A DNA stretch of 13,756 bases. It comes from Thioalkalivibrio sp. Lineage in GTDB: Bacteria; Pseudomonadota; Gammaproteobacteria; Ectothiorhodospirales; Ectothiorhodospiraceae. The notes below the pieces were generated by a model. The model worked only from the letters and a program-made list of their open reading frames with translations, searched no databases and was not told the DNA's origin. A program made the position numbers and the translations under genes. This document shows positions 7,070-13,378 of this stretch, piece after piece (the first letter of the stretch is position 1; every line of letters starts with the position of its first letter). The stretch is taken from positions 1-13,756 of the forward strand of contig PULL01000130.1 of assembly GCA_003550945.1 (NCBI GenBank), written 5' to 3'.

Positions 7070-7648
7070 TCAGGCGTGTCCGGCGACCTGGCTGATCAGG
7101 TTCATGTCGATGCCGATCAGGCGCGCCGCGGCGCTCCAGCGCTGGTCGGAAGGCAGTGTGAACAGGATGGCATGGTTGGCAGGAGCCACCAGCCAGGCGT
7201 TCTCGGCGATCTCGCTCTCCAGTTGCCCCGGCCCCCAGCCCGCGTAGCCCAGCGCGATCAGTGCGTGCTCCGGCCCCGCCCCCCGCGCCATGGCCTCGAG
7301 GATGTCGCGTGAGGTGGTCAATGCGAGCCCGCCGCCGAGCTTTCGGGTGCCGGTCCAGCCGTTTCCCGGGGAGTGCAGCACGAAGCCGTGTTCCGGCTGC
7401 ACCGGCCCGCCGCGGAAGATCGTCTGGCGGCTGGTGTTCGCGGTTGGCTCCAGGTCGAGCTGGCGCAGCATCTGCTCCAGTGTCAGGTCGAGCGGCTGGT
7501 TGATCACCAGCCCCATCGCGCCCTCCTCACTGTGCTCGCAGATATAGGTGACGGTGTGTCCGAAATACCCGTCCTGCAGGCTCGGCATCGCGATCAGGAA
7601 CTGGTCGCGCAGCCCGTCGGTGGTCGATTCTGGAGTGCGTTGGGCCAT
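7070..7648 (-). CDS. algH: AlgH / YqgE family protein (UPF0301, DUF179)
   Basis: Small conserved protein of unresolved biochemical role; the Pseudomonas homologue was named for an effect on alginate expression. The 192-residue product has the family hallmarks: DQFLIAMPSL near the N-terminus (15-24), the TVTYICEHSEEGAMGLVINQPL block (33-53), GGPVQPEHGFVLH, LALTTSRDILEAMARGAGPE, ALIALGYAGWGPGQLESEI and the ending NAWLVAPANHAILF. ATG at 7648 leaves a 40-nt gap after the tonB stop and puts the conserved block at the usual distance. An in-frame TTG at 7684, only 4 nt past tonB, would add 12 residues and cannot be excluded because neither start has a strong Shine-Dalgarno. The order tonB-algH-ruvX-pyrR matches Pseudomonas. 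Confidence 0.93.
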   Translation of the reverse strand: MAQRTPESTTDGLRDQFLIAMPSLQDGYFGHTVTYICEHSEEGAMGLVINQPLDLTLEQMLRQLDLEPTANTSRQTIFRGGPVQPEHGFVLHSPGNGWTGTRKLGGGLALTTSRDILEAMARGAGPEHALIALGYAGWGPGQLESEIAENAWLVAPANHAILFTLPSDQRWSAAARLIGIDMNLISQVAGHA

Positions 7649-7688
7649 GTCTAGAGTATCGGCCGGCGGAGCCTCGGCCTGCAAGCCA

Positions 7689-8549
7689 TCAGCGGCCGCG
7701 CTCCACCCGGTCGCGGCGGAAGGCCCAGGTCCGGGTGATTACCAGGTGATCGTACTGCTCGCGCATGCTCTCGGTAAACGGGGCGAAGGGCTGGGCGAGT
7801 TCGACGATACGAATCGCGGCCTGATCCAGGATCGGTTCCCCGGAACTGTGGGCGATCGCGATGTCCTGCACCCTGCCCTCCGTGTCCAGTCGGACCGACA
7901 GCACCAGCGAACCCGACAGCCCGCGGCGGCGAGCCTCGTCGGGGTAGTTCAGATTGCCGACACGTTCGACCTTGCGGATCCAGGCCTCCAGGTAGGCGGC
8001 CTCCGGTGCCGCACGGGCGGAGAGCGTGTCCAGGTAGAGCGTGCGGGAGGCCCGCGACAAAAGCGTCTGCTCGGTCTCGTGTGGCATCGATCGGGCCGCA
8101 TCCAGGCCGCGGGCGATCAGCGTGGCGGCAGACGGTATCTCGGGAGGCTCGGTGAGCTCCGCTGCGTCCGGCTCCGGGGGCGCGGGTTCGGGTGTCGGCT
8201 CCGGCGTGGTGACCGGTTCGGGTTCCACGTGGGGCACCGGGTCCAGCGGTTCCGGGACGAAGGTCTCCTCGAGCAGCGTCGGCTCGGGGCTTCTGGCGAT
8301 CTGGGTCTCTTCCGCTTCGCCGCTGGCGATCTGGGCCTCGGCCGCGATGTGCTGGGCGTCCTCCTCGGGTTCGGGCGACGGGATGTCGACCCAGGTCACG
8401 TCCAGCGTGACCGAGTCCGGCCGTTCGCTGGTGAGCACGTCGAATCCGACGCCGAGGATCACCAGCGCGTGCAGGATCAGCGCCAGGAACAGCGTCAGGC
8501 CGAGCCTGCCGCCGTCATCCGGTTCCGGTTGTGGAAGGGTTGCGGACAT
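7689..8549 (-). CDS. tonB: TonB-family energy transducer (TonB3-like)
   Basis: Periplasm-spanning protein that passes inner-membrane proton-motive energy to outer-membrane machinery. The 286-residue product has one N-terminal membrane segment (about 16-36, LGLTLFLALILHALVILGVG), a long Pro/Glu-rich linker (about 58-140) with PEPTPEPAPPEP-like repeats, and a C-terminal TonB domain (about 186-278) with YLEAWIRKVERVGNLNYP, GSLVLSVRLDTEGRV, SSGEPILDQAA and PFAPF. ATG at 8549 lies inside the end of the upstream Gx gene, overlapping it by 35 nt in another frame. No exbB/exbD or TonB-dependent receptor is adjacent. Its place beside algH and gshB matches tonB3 of Pseudomonas aeruginosa, which has been tied to twitching motility and pilus assembly; the same role here is inference, though pil genes are nearby. 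Confidence 0.92.
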   Translation of the reverse strand: MSATLPQPEPDDGGRLGLTLFLALILHALVILGVGFDVLTSERPDSVTLDVTWVDIPSPEPEEDAQHIAAEAQIASGEAEETQIARSPEPTLLEETFVPEPLDPVPHVEPEPVTTPEPTPEPAPPEPDAAELTEPPEIPSAATLIARGLDAARSMPHETEQTLLSRASRTLYLDTLSARAAPEAAYLEAWIRKVERVGNLNYPDEARRRGLSGSLVLSVRLDTEGRVQDIAIAHSSGEPILDQAAIRIVELAQPFAPFTESMREQYDHLVITRTWAFRRDRVERGR

Positions 8550-9063
8550 GGCGTTGAATACGGGGGTCTGACAGCACCGAGTTGGTCAGTATACCCGTGA
8601 CCGCGCCGGCGATCAGGGCCGCCAGCAGCAGCGGGGGCAACAGCAGCGGCAACTGCGGGTGCGGAATGATCAGCGCCCAGGCCAGCAGGAACTGCCCCAG
8701 CGTGTGCGCGAGTGCCGCGGCCACCGCGAGGCCGAGAGCGCTCAGGTGATGCGGGTACAGCCGCCACAGCGGTGCCAGGATCGACAGCGCGGCCAAGGCG
8801 CCGGCAAGGGACAACCAAAAGCCCGGACTGAGCAGAGTGCCCAGCAGCAGGCTGGCTCCGACCACGCGCAGCAGGGTCACTGCGATCGCGGCACGCCAGC
8901 CCAGCGTGACCAGCGCCACCAATGTGATCACATTGGCCAGCCCCGGCTTGATTCCGGGTACCGGGCTGGGGATTGCCGCCTCGATCACCTGCAGGCCGAT
9001 CGCGAGCGCCGCCAGCGCGGCGATGCGGCGATCGTAGTCTCCGGGGTCGGCTGTCACCCGCAA
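8515..9063 (-). CDS. Gx-family integral membrane protein (heptaprenyl diphosphate synthase component I-like)
   Basis: Hydrophobic protein of about 182 residues from the family annotated as 'heptaprenyl diphosphate synthase component I' or 'Gx transporter', related to small ECF-type S components; its real substrate is not established. About six hydrophobic segments can be seen (roughly 12-30, 43-60, 63-78, 82-100, 108-130, 138-160). The signature IPSPVPGIKPGLANVITLVAL (31-51) and the LLRVV and AHTLGQFL segments match the family. The start is uncertain: TTG at 9063 directly follows the stop of the NusG-II gene and lies in the same frame, while GTG at 9057 is a second option; neither has a clear Shine-Dalgarno. 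It sits with NusG-II and apbE, a grouping that suggests flavinylation or envelope redox work rather than prenyl diphosphate synthesis. Confidence 0.82.
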   Translation of the reverse strand: MRVTADPGDYDRRIAALAALAIGLQVIEAAIPSPVPGIKPGLANVITLVALVTLGWRAAIAVTLLRVVGASLLLGTLLSPGFWLSLAGALAALSILAPLWRLYPHHLSALGLAVAAALAHTLGQFLLAWALIIPHPQLPLLLPPLLLAALIAGAVTGILTNSVLSDPRIQRHVRNPSTTGTG

Positions 9064-9432
9064 TCAGAAGTGCATGCTGTCGAAATCGGTGCCCGGACCC
9101 CGGACCTGCAGCACCAGCCGGTTCGGCAGGCTGACCGCCATGTCGCCGGGGCGCTCCAGCCATCCGGCGCGTTCGCAGATGTTCTGGCTGCCGGGCGAAT
9201 GCAGGCAGCGCGCCCGACCCGGTTCGATCCGGATCGTGGTTACGCCTGCGGCGCCCTCGATCCCGATCGTCCGGGGCTCGTTCAGCGGAAAGTGCCTTGG
9301 CGCCGCGCCCGCCTGGGTGACCACCAGTTCCGTGGCGCCGCCGGCTGGCGTATACACCAGCCCGAAGGCACTGCCCACCAGAGCCAGCGCCAGCGTCACC
9401 ACGAGTGCGTCGCCCCAGCGCAGGCCGTGCAT
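9064..9432 (-). CDS. NusG domain II-containing membrane-anchored protein
   Basis: Product of 122 residues with an N-terminal hydrophobic segment (about 8-28, DALVVTLALALVGSAFGLVY) and an extracytoplasmic beta-rich domain like the NusG-II family. The core TTIRIEPGRARC (65-76), SQNICERAGWLERPGD (82-97) and SLPNRLVLQVRG (101-112) follows the family pattern CPN.iC...GWI.rpG..i.CLPN.lvv.i. The first Cys of CPN and the Cys before LPN are replaced (Gly/Ser and Ser), leaving Cys76 and Cys86. ATG at 9432 overlaps the apbE stop by one base (TGATG), which fixes the start; a longer reading into apbE would be an out-of-frame shadow. It is unrelated to transcription factor NusG in role. Function is unknown; its placement between apbE and the Gx gene suggests a shared envelope module, possibly an FMN acceptor or its partner. 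Confidence 0.8.
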   Translation of the reverse strand: MHGLRWGDALVVTLALALVGSAFGLVYTPAGGATELVVTQAGAAPRHFPLNEPRTIGIEGAAGVTTIRIEPGRARCLHSPGSQNICERAGWLERPGDMAVSLPNRLVLQVRGPGTDFDSMHF

Positions 9433-10526
9433 CAGGACGCGGGCTCCACGTCGGTGTCGGCCACCGGTTCGCGCAGACGGTATTCCACGTTGCGACGGAA
9501 CTCCACGCGTGCCTGCATCGCGGGTGTGAGTTCCACCGAGCCACCTTCCAGCACCACCAGCGCGTGGTCGATGCCGAGTTGCTGCGCGTACGCGGGCCAC
9601 TGCTCCGGCCCGGCGATCATCAGCGTCGTGGCTGCGGCATCCGCGAGCGTCGGGTCTATGTGGAGCACGGTGGCGGATGCGATGCCCTGACTGGGTGTTC
9701 CGCTGCGCGGGTCGATCACGTGGTGGATCCGTTTGCCCTCCCATTCATAGCCGCGCTCGTAGTCGCCCGAGCTGAACAGGGCTTCGCCGGCGCCGAGCCC
9801 GATGCTGGCCAGTACCCCGGCGCCGCGGGGGTCGCGCAGGCCGATGCGCCAGAGCCGGTCGGGCCGTTGTCCGAGCGTCATCAGGTCGCCGCCGGCGTTC
9901 ACGATCGCGTACTCCACGCCAAGTTCGCTCAGCAGATCCAGGCTTCGCTCCACCGCAAGGCCCTTCGCGAGACCGCCGAAGTCCAGCTGCAGCCGCGGGT
10001 GACGGCCGCGCAGGTGCATCCCGTCGAGTTCGATGTCGGCCATGCGCGGCGGGTCGGCCAGCAGTGCCGCGAGCTCGTCGGCAGAGGGTGGCGGCCCGGC
10101 GGGCTCGTGCTCGTGAAAGCCCCAGGCCGCGACCAGACTGCCCAGCGCCGGGTTGAACAGGCCGCCGCTGCGTCTTTCCATTTCCTGCGCCCGCTCGATC
10201 AGGGACAGCACCGACGCTGGCGCACTGAACATCTCGCCGAGCGCGAGCAACTCGTTGGTCTCGGTCAGCGGGCCCGGTTCCCACGCGTGCCAGGACCGGT
10301 GCATCGTGTCCAATTCGGCGCTCAGCTCCGACTGGATCAACGCGAGATCGTGAGCCCCGGCCGGGTACAGTGTCAGATCGACGAGGGTCCCGAAGGCCTG
10401 GAACGTCAGGCGGTCGGTGTCGGGTCCGTCGCGCCCGCAGGCGGCCAGAACCAGCAGCAGAAGAGCCGCCAGCAGCAGGCGCAGGAATGTGCGCGGCCCA
10501 AGGAGCGGGGGACGACGAGCGCTCAT
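9432..10526 (-). CDS. apbE: ApbE family FAD:protein FMN transferase lipoprotein
   Basis: Transfers FMN from FAD to a Thr/Ser of target flavoproteins (for example NqrB/C or RnfD/G subunits) on the outer face of the inner membrane. The 364-residue product starts with a lipoprotein signal peptide: basic start, hydrophobic core 13-26, and lipobox LAAC with Cys30. Catalytic-domain motifs follow: FNPALGSLVAAWGF (124-137), DFGGLAKGLAVERS (182-195), YAIVNAGGDLMTLGQ (206-220), ALFSSGDYER (249-258), HHVIDPRSGTP (268-278) and the metal-site DAAAT (296-300). Length and motif order are normal. ATG at 10526 overlaps the gshB stop as ATGA. No nqr or rnf genes are in the window, so its substrate may be elsewhere or may be linked to the adjacent NusG-II and Gx proteins. 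Confidence 0.95.
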   Translation of the reverse strand: MSARRPPLLGPRTFLRLLLAALLLLVLAACGRDGPDTDRLTFQAFGTLVDLTLYPAGAHDLALIQSELSAELDTMHRSWHAWEPGPLTETNELLALGEMFSAPASVLSLIERAQEMERRSGGLFNPALGSLVAAWGFHEHEPAGPPPSADELAALLADPPRMADIELDGMHLRGRHPRLQLDFGGLAKGLAVERSLDLLSELGVEYAIVNAGGDLMTLGQRPDRLWRIGLRDPRGAGVLASIGLGAGEALFSSGDYERGYEWEGKRIHHVIDPRSGTPSQGIASATVLHIDPTLADAAATTLMIAGPEQWPAYAQQLGIDHALVVLEGGSVELTPAMQARVEFRRNVEYRLREPVADTDVEPAS

Positions 10527-11479
10527 GGCGCCGCGGCGGTCTCCAGGTGGGCGATGAAGCGGTCGGCGATGTCGATGCCGCAGGCGGCGTCGAGTTCGCG
10601 TATTCCGGTCGGGCTGGTCACGTTGATTTCGGTCAGGTAGTCCCCGATCACGTCGAGCCCGACGAAATCCAGGCCGCGCGTTCGCAGTTCCGGCGCGAGC
10701 TGCTCACAGATCCACCGGTCGCGGTCGGTCAGCGGAACCGCCACGCCCCGCCCGCCCGCCGCGAGATTGGCCCGGGACTCGCCCTCGGCCGGGATGCGTG
10801 CCAGCGCGTGATCCACCGGTTCGCCGTGGATCAGCAGGATGCGCTTGTCGCCCTGCCGGTACTCGGGCAGGAAGCGCTGGGCGATCACCGTCCTGGTGTC
10901 GAATTGGGTCATCAGTTCCAGGATCACGGAGACGTTGGGATCGCCCTGGTCCACGCGGAACACCGATGCGCCACCCATTCCATCCATTGGTTTCACCACA
11001 ATGCTGCCCTGCTGCCCGAGGAACGCGCGGATGCGGGCGCGGTCGCGGCTGATCAGGGTGGGGGGGCAGCACTGTGGGAAATGGGCGGTGAAGGCCTTCT
11101 CGTTCACATCGCGCAGCGAAGCCGGACGGTTGACCACCTGCACGCCGGCCTGCACGGCGAGTTCCAGGATGTAGGTCGCGTAGACGTATTCGAGGTCGAA
11201 CGGCGGATCCTTGCGCATCAGCACGATGTCGAAGCGCGCCATCGGCCCTTCCTCCGCTTCCGCGAGATCGTGGAAGTCGTCTGCCTGGTCGCGCACGGTC
11301 ACCGCACGGCTCCGGGCGTGGGGCACGCCGTCCGCAACCCACAGGTCGGAGAGTTCCATGCAATGCCCGCGATGGCCGCGACGTGCCATCGCCAGCAACA
11401 TCGCGAAAGTCGAATCCTTTGCCGGCTTGATGCTGTGGATCGGGTCCATCACCACGCCGATGTCAAGCGTTCGAGGCAT
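10523..11479 (-). CDS. gshB: GshB, glutathione synthetase
   Basis: ATP-grasp enzyme joining gamma-glutamylcysteine and glycine to glutathione in the cytoplasm. The 318-residue product has the normal length (E. coli 316). Motifs: N-terminal MDPIHSIKPAKDSTFAMLLA (11-30), VLMRKDPPFDLEYVYATYILE (86-106), VNRPASLRDVNEKAF (116-130), ATP-binding Lys163 in VVKPMDGMGGASVF, GDKRILLI (210-217), SRANLAAGGRG (235-245) and DFVGLDVIGDYLTEINVTSPTG (271-292). ATG at 11479 is fixed by family length and a GGGAG at 11495-11491 about 11 nt upstream; reading further upstream would run into the complement of the divergent gene. It is the first gene of the minus-strand cluster. In Pseudomonas gshB lies beside pilG; here the neighbour is a FimL-like gene in divergent orientation. 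Confidence 0.97.
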   Translation of the reverse strand: MPRTLDIGVVMDPIHSIKPAKDSTFAMLLAMARRGHRGHCMELSDLWVADGVPHARSRAVTVRDQADDFHDLAEAEEGPMARFDIVLMRKDPPFDLEYVYATYILELAVQAGVQVVNRPASLRDVNEKAFTAHFPQCCPPTLISRDRARIRAFLGQQGSIVVKPMDGMGGASVFRVDQGDPNVSVILELMTQFDTRTVIAQRFLPEYRQGDKRILLIHGEPVDHALARIPAEGESRANLAAGGRGVAVPLTDRDRWICEQLAPELRTRGLDFVGLDVIGDYLTEINVTSPTGIRELDAACGIDIADRFIAHLETAAAP

Positions 11480-11630
11480 GTCTGGCGGCTCTCCCTTGAG
11501 GCACTCCAGTATGCCATGATCGCCCTTTGACGAAGGCGAACGGGCCGCAGTGGCCCGTTCGGCTTCGTGGTGGATCGCCCGCCGCCCGGTCCGGAGATTG
11601 CGCGGCGGAACGCAGCCCCAAGGGACTTGA
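11480..11630. promoter_or_regulatory. divergent intergenic region of gshB and the fimL-like gene
   Basis: This 151-nt stretch must carry the start signals for both directions. On the minus strand CATACT (11514-11509) is a possible -10 box leaving a leader of about 23 nt with the gshB Shine-Dalgarno; no good -35 is seen at 17 nt. On the plus strand TTGACG at 11527-11532 resembles a -35 but has no AT-rich -10 at the right distance. AAGGGA at 11620-11625 stands 5 nt before the fimL-like ATG. A long inverted repeat occupies the centre. The promoter boxes are weak guesses. Confidence 0.35.
11530..11568. repeat. 39-nt near-perfect inverted repeat (hairpin or operator)
   Basis: The 17-nt arms 11530-11546 and 11552-11568 pair at 16 of 17 positions around a 5-nt loop GCAGT. 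The inner 10 bp (CGAACGGGCC with GGCCCGTTCG) are perfect; one G-G mismatch (11536 with 11562) is followed by a perfect 6-bp outer stem (ACGAAG with CTTCGT). No T-tract follows on either strand, and both flanking genes start outward from here, so it is not an ordinary terminator. It may be an RNA leader hairpin for the fimL-like gene or a palindromic protein-binding site. Confidence 0.75.
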
Positions 11631-13313
11631 ATGGACAGCGACACCGTAACCTGGGACCAGGCCGAGCCCGAGGACCTGCTCTTCTGGGTGCAGCGGGCAT
11701 TGCACCGATATATCGAGAATCCGGACTGCGAGGAGTGCCTGGGCCTCGCTCGCGAGGGGCTGGGCCGGCTGCGCCCGGGGCTCGAAGTTGCCGGCCAGCA
11801 CGACGCGATCCCTTTGTGCGAGGAACTGCTGCGCGTGGCCACCGCGCTGGACGAGGGGCGACTGCAGTGGAGCCCCGACGCATCGGCGCTGATCGAGCAG
11901 GCTTCGCGAAGGCTATCCGCACTCGCGGAACCCGATGCGTCCGAGGCGCAAGGTGGGCTGTTGCTGCCTCTGGTGAACGAATTGCGCGCGTTGCGCGGCG
12001 TCGGTGCCCTGATGATGCCCGCGATCGTGATGGCTTCCGGAGCCGCGACGGCAACGGCAACGGCAACGCGTGCCCCGAGCGCCGCGAAGGCGCCCGATGG
12101 ACGCCTGTCGCGGGCATCGGAACCGACCAAGCCCGACCCACCTCCCCGCCGGTCCACCGAGCCGAAGGCGGCCCCAGCGGTCGATGCCCCGGCCCGGAGC
12201 AAGCCCGTCCCGCCGCCTCCGCCAGTGGCGCCCGAAGCCGAACGAGCAACTGTACCCAAAGCCGAAGCGGCGCCCGAACCGCGGCCCGCGCCCAGCGTTC
12301 AGGACGCCGAATCCGGTCCTCCCGGTGCTTCGGATACCGCGCGCCTCGCCTACGATCGCGAACTGCTGGAGCGCGCGGTTCTCGCCCCGCACCTGGATCG
12401 GGCGCCGGCGCGGCTGCCCGAGGTTCTGGCCACCGCGGTACGCGGGCTGGACAAGGCCTTTGCGCGCTGGCGCCAGGAAGGCGCGGCAGCCGACGGTGCC
12501 CGTGCGCTGGCTGACCGGCTGCGCCTGCTGCGGACCATGGCCCGCCCGGTCGCGCTGAGGTTCGGGGAATTCGCCGGGGTCTTCGAGTTTCTGCTGAACG
12601 CATTGGCCGATCGCGAACGGCCCGTGGGGCGCGAGGCGGTGCAGCTCATCGAGGATGCGATCGAAGTGCTGCCGTTGCTGCTCGACGAGGTGCGCGCGGG
12701 TGGCCCGGCAGATACGCCACTGGCCGACATCCTGTTGCGCGCCGAGTCGACGCTGGCGCAGGAGCCGTCGGACACCGTCGACGAGACGTCCGCGCCACCG
12801 GATACCGACATGCCGGGCCTGGAGCAGATCCGCAGCCGGGGGCAGGCCGAAATGGCCCGGCTGGCCGCCGTGTTCGAGTCTCTGGACGGCGGTGCCGGAT
12901 CGGCCGAACGTCAGCGCACAGCGCCGGCTGGGGCGGCTTCGGGCGATGGGCTCTCGGATCTCGGCGCCGCGCGGGAACAGGTTGCGCAGCTCGCCGACTG
13001 GCAGCACCGGGTGGTCGATGCGCTGACCCGCATCGCTGCGCAGGCGCAGGCACTCGAGACCCTGATCGCGCTGCTGCATTCTTCCCGGCGGGAGAAGGAG
13101 AGCGCCGACACCGAGGCCACCGGGTTCGGGACGCCGGAAGCGCTGGAGGATCTGAGGCAGTTGCACAAGGGGCTGGGCGTGGCGGTTGGCGATGCCTCCG
13201 CGGCCGTTCTCCGGCAGCAGCGTCTGACCCGGGTGCTGCAGGACTCGCTGCGTGCGGCCGACCCGGACAGCACGCCCGCATCCGGTCGCACCCGGGGGCC
13301 GAAGCGGGACTGA
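11631..13313 (+). CDS. FimL-like / ChpA N-terminal-like protein, probable type IV pilus and twitching regulator
   Basis: Cytoplasmic protein of 560 residues without a signal peptide or membrane segment. The N-terminal helical domain (about 10-130) has the layout of FimL and of the first domain of ChpA: ENP near residue 29, a helix pair, CEELLRVATALDEGRL (63-78), and GLLLPLVNELRALRG (109-123), comparable to ChpA's LPLLNDLRSARGEKLL. No phospho-accepting His is present in the expected helix, as in FimL. An Ala/Pro-rich linker follows (about 135-235, with ATATATAT and KPVPPPPPVAP), then a helical domain (240-375), an acidic linker, and a C-terminal helical part (400-540) likely to form coiled coil. 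ATG at 11631 has AAGGGA 5 nt upstream. Length matches FimL as I recall it. Weak similarity makes the exact name uncertain; a degenerate CheA-like scaffold is the alternative. Confidence 0.6.
   Translation: MDSDTVTWDQAEPEDLLFWVQRALHRYIENPDCEECLGLAREGLGRLRPGLEVAGQHDAIPLCEELLRVATALDEGRLQWSPDASALIEQASRRLSALAEPDASEAQGGLLLPLVNELRALRGVGALMMPAIVMASGAATATATATRAPSAAKAPDGRLSRASEPTKPDPPPRRSTEPKAAPAVDAPARSKPVPPPPPVAPEAERATVPKAEAAPEPRPAPSVQDAESGPPGASDTARLAYDRELLERAVLAPHLDRAPARLPEVLATAVRGLDKAFARWRQEGAAADGARALADRLRLLRTMARPVALRFGEFAGVFEFLLNALADRERPVGREAVQLIEDAIEVLPLLLDEVRAGGPADTPLADILLRAESTLAQEPSDTVDETSAPPDTDMPGLEQIRSRGQAEMARLAAVFESLDGGAGSAERQRTAPAGAASGDGLSDLGAAREQVAQLADWQHRVVDALTRIAAQAQALETLIALLHSSRREKESADTEATGFGTPEALEDLRQLHKGLGVAVGDASAAVLRQQRLTRVLQDSLRAADPDSTPASGRTRGPKRD
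12048..12068 (+). repeat. hexanucleotide tandem repeat (ACGGCA)3 plus ACG in the fimL-like gene
   Basis: Three exact copies of ACGGCA followed by ACG encode alternating Thr-Ala in the disordered linker (about residues 140-146). The unit is a multiple of three, so slippage would change linker length without breaking the frame. Confidence 0.85.
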
Positions 13314-13378
13314 ACCGGGCGTTCGGCCGAAAGCCGGCGAGCGGCCCGCCGCCGCGCTGCCCGCGCGTCCCGGAACAC
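13314..13378. other. 65-nt gap between convergent genes, no clear terminator
   Basis: The gap separates the fimL-like stop from the rsmE stop. It is very GC-rich. A short CGGC/GCCG stem around CGAAA (about 13331-13343) is the only structure noticed, and there is no T-tract. Confidence 0.4.

Noticed and set aside
8100..8400. Repeated Pro/Glu/Ser-coding stretches that look like tandem repeats
   Set aside because: They are the degenerate Pro/Glu-rich periplasmic linker of TonB, not an independent DNA repeat or CRISPR-like array.
11480..12259. 260-residue N-terminal extension of gshB
   Set aside because: It is low-complexity antisense of the fimL-like gene; GshB family length and the Shine-Dalgarno place the start at 11479.
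13331..13343. Small CGGC/GCCG stem between the fimL-like gene and rsmE
   Set aside because: Four base pairs without a T-tract are too weak to call a terminator.
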